64,000 nt of DNA from an uncultured Monoglobus sp. (GTDB lineage: Bacteria > Bacillota > Clostridia > Monoglobales > Monoglobaceae). Made by a program: the position numbers and the translations under genes. This document shows positions 63,583 through 64,000 of this stretch, piece by piece. Under the pieces are notes generated by a model. That model made no database searches. It was not told the origin of the DNA and saw nothing but the letters and a program-made list of their open reading frames with translations. The first letter of the stretch is position 1. Each line of letters starts with the position of its first letter. The stretch lies in contig CANRBF010000011.1 of assembly GCA_947628795.1 (NCBI GenBank), positions 1 through 64,000 of the forward strand, read 5' to 3'.

Positions 63583-64000
63583 ATGAAATTTGATCTTGAT
63601 TTTTATAAAAACAAAAAGGTTTTCATAACCGGACATACCGGTTTCAAGGGCAGTTGGCTGTGCAAAATATTGACAATGGCCGGAGCTGACGTGACCGGAT
63701 ACGCGCTTGAGCCGCCCACCGAGCCGTCGCTGTTTGATTTGGCTAATATCGGGAGCGAAATTAAATCGGTTATCGGAGATATACGGGATTTCGACGGGCT
63801 GAAAGCAGCGTTTGATAAGGCGCGGCCCGAGATCGTGCTGCATTTGGCGGCGCAGCCCATAGTGCTTGAGAGTTACAAAGATCCGAGATACACCTACGAG
63901 ACCAACGTTATGGGAACGGTGAATATATTGGAGTGCGTCAGAAACTCGGACAGCGTGAAGTCGTTTTTAAATGTCACAACCGACAAGGTCTACAAAAACA
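63583..64000 (+). CDS. rfbG: CDP-glucose 4,6-dehydratase, 5' part
   Basis: The first 139 residues are in the window and the gene runs off the end. The SDR-type nucleotide-binding start is FYKNKKVFITGHTGFKGSWL (GHTGFKG glycine motif), with GDIRDF, LHLAAQPIVLESY and VTTDKVYKN. It converts CDP-glucose to the 4-keto-6-deoxy sugar. It begins 39 bp after rfbF; no strong ribosome-binding site is seen, so translational coupling or a weak site (AAAAAGATAA) is likely. Confidence 0.92.
   Translation, partial: MKFDLDFYKNKKVFITGHTGFKGSWLCKILTMAGADVTGYALEPPTEPSLFDLANIGSEIKSVIGDIRDFDGLKAAFDKARPEIVLHLAAQPIVLESYKDPRYTYETNVMGTVNILECVRNSDSVKSFLNVTTDKVYKN

Overview
The window looks like a chromosomal segment of a low-to-mid GC, spore-forming, strictly anaerobic member of the class Clostridia, probably a gut or plant-fibre-associated lineage. 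The pointers are a PolC-type replicative polymerase, a SpoIIQ-like sporulation endopeptidase behind a sigma-F-like promoter, an ion-pumping pyrophosphatase, a 2-hydroxyacyl-CoA dehydratase-type activase cluster, no outer-membrane functions, and many S-layer-homology (SLH) proteins. One of these is an SLH-anchored family 1 pectate lyase, a combination that recalls pectin specialists such as Monoglobus. The genus assignment is inference.

Layout. 1-10.7 kb (mostly minus strand): two secreted proteins of unknown role, a membrane-anchored clostripain-type protease, the pyrophosphatase HppA, and a modular secreted protein (M23 peptidase, ricin-type lectins, dockerin, Pro-Thr linker). 10.8-11.3 kb: two small Xre-type regulators. 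11.4-18.5 kb: a housekeeping block glmU-pth-mfd plus a parvulin foldase. 18.6-30.6 kb: SpoIIQ-like protein, a DUF362 ferredoxin protein, ispG-polC, comF, topB and ppk2. 30.9-34.4 kb: a secreted beta-helix protein, a structured leader RNA, a decayed AlbA_2-type ATPase gene and gap. 34.9-55.1 kb: a cell-surface island with an SLH amidase, a U32 protein, two 960-residue S-layer paralogues, an SLH adhesin with InlB-type repeats and the 1984-residue SLH pectate lyase. 55.3-58.8 kb: a split activase/dehydratase-like operon with a TSCPD protein. 58.8-62.5 kb: an AbrB-like regulator with the second copy of the structured RNA, a Fic protein and a YcdB/SLH protein. 62.8 kb to the end: rfbF and the start of rfbG (CDP-sugar synthesis).

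The most interesting unexplained object is a pair of roughly 190-nt RNAs on the minus strand (32530-32722 and 59081-59270). Each starts just after a TTGAC(A/T)-N17-TA(G/T)ACT promoter, folds into a long rod with different sequence but the same shape, keeps near-identical blocks that can form a long-range helix and a pseudoknot with the terminator loop, and ends in an intrinsic terminator 17-25 nt before the start codon of an unrelated gene. This is the anatomy of a transcription-terminating leader (riboswitch-like) or a mobile small RNA, and I do not recognise the family.

Other recurring themes: MITE-like intergenic repeats whose inner stems change sequence but keep pairing; a C-terminal module shared by two otherwise unrelated secreted proteins; and SLH genes with consensus 17-bp-spacer promoters whose messages begin with a stem-loop.
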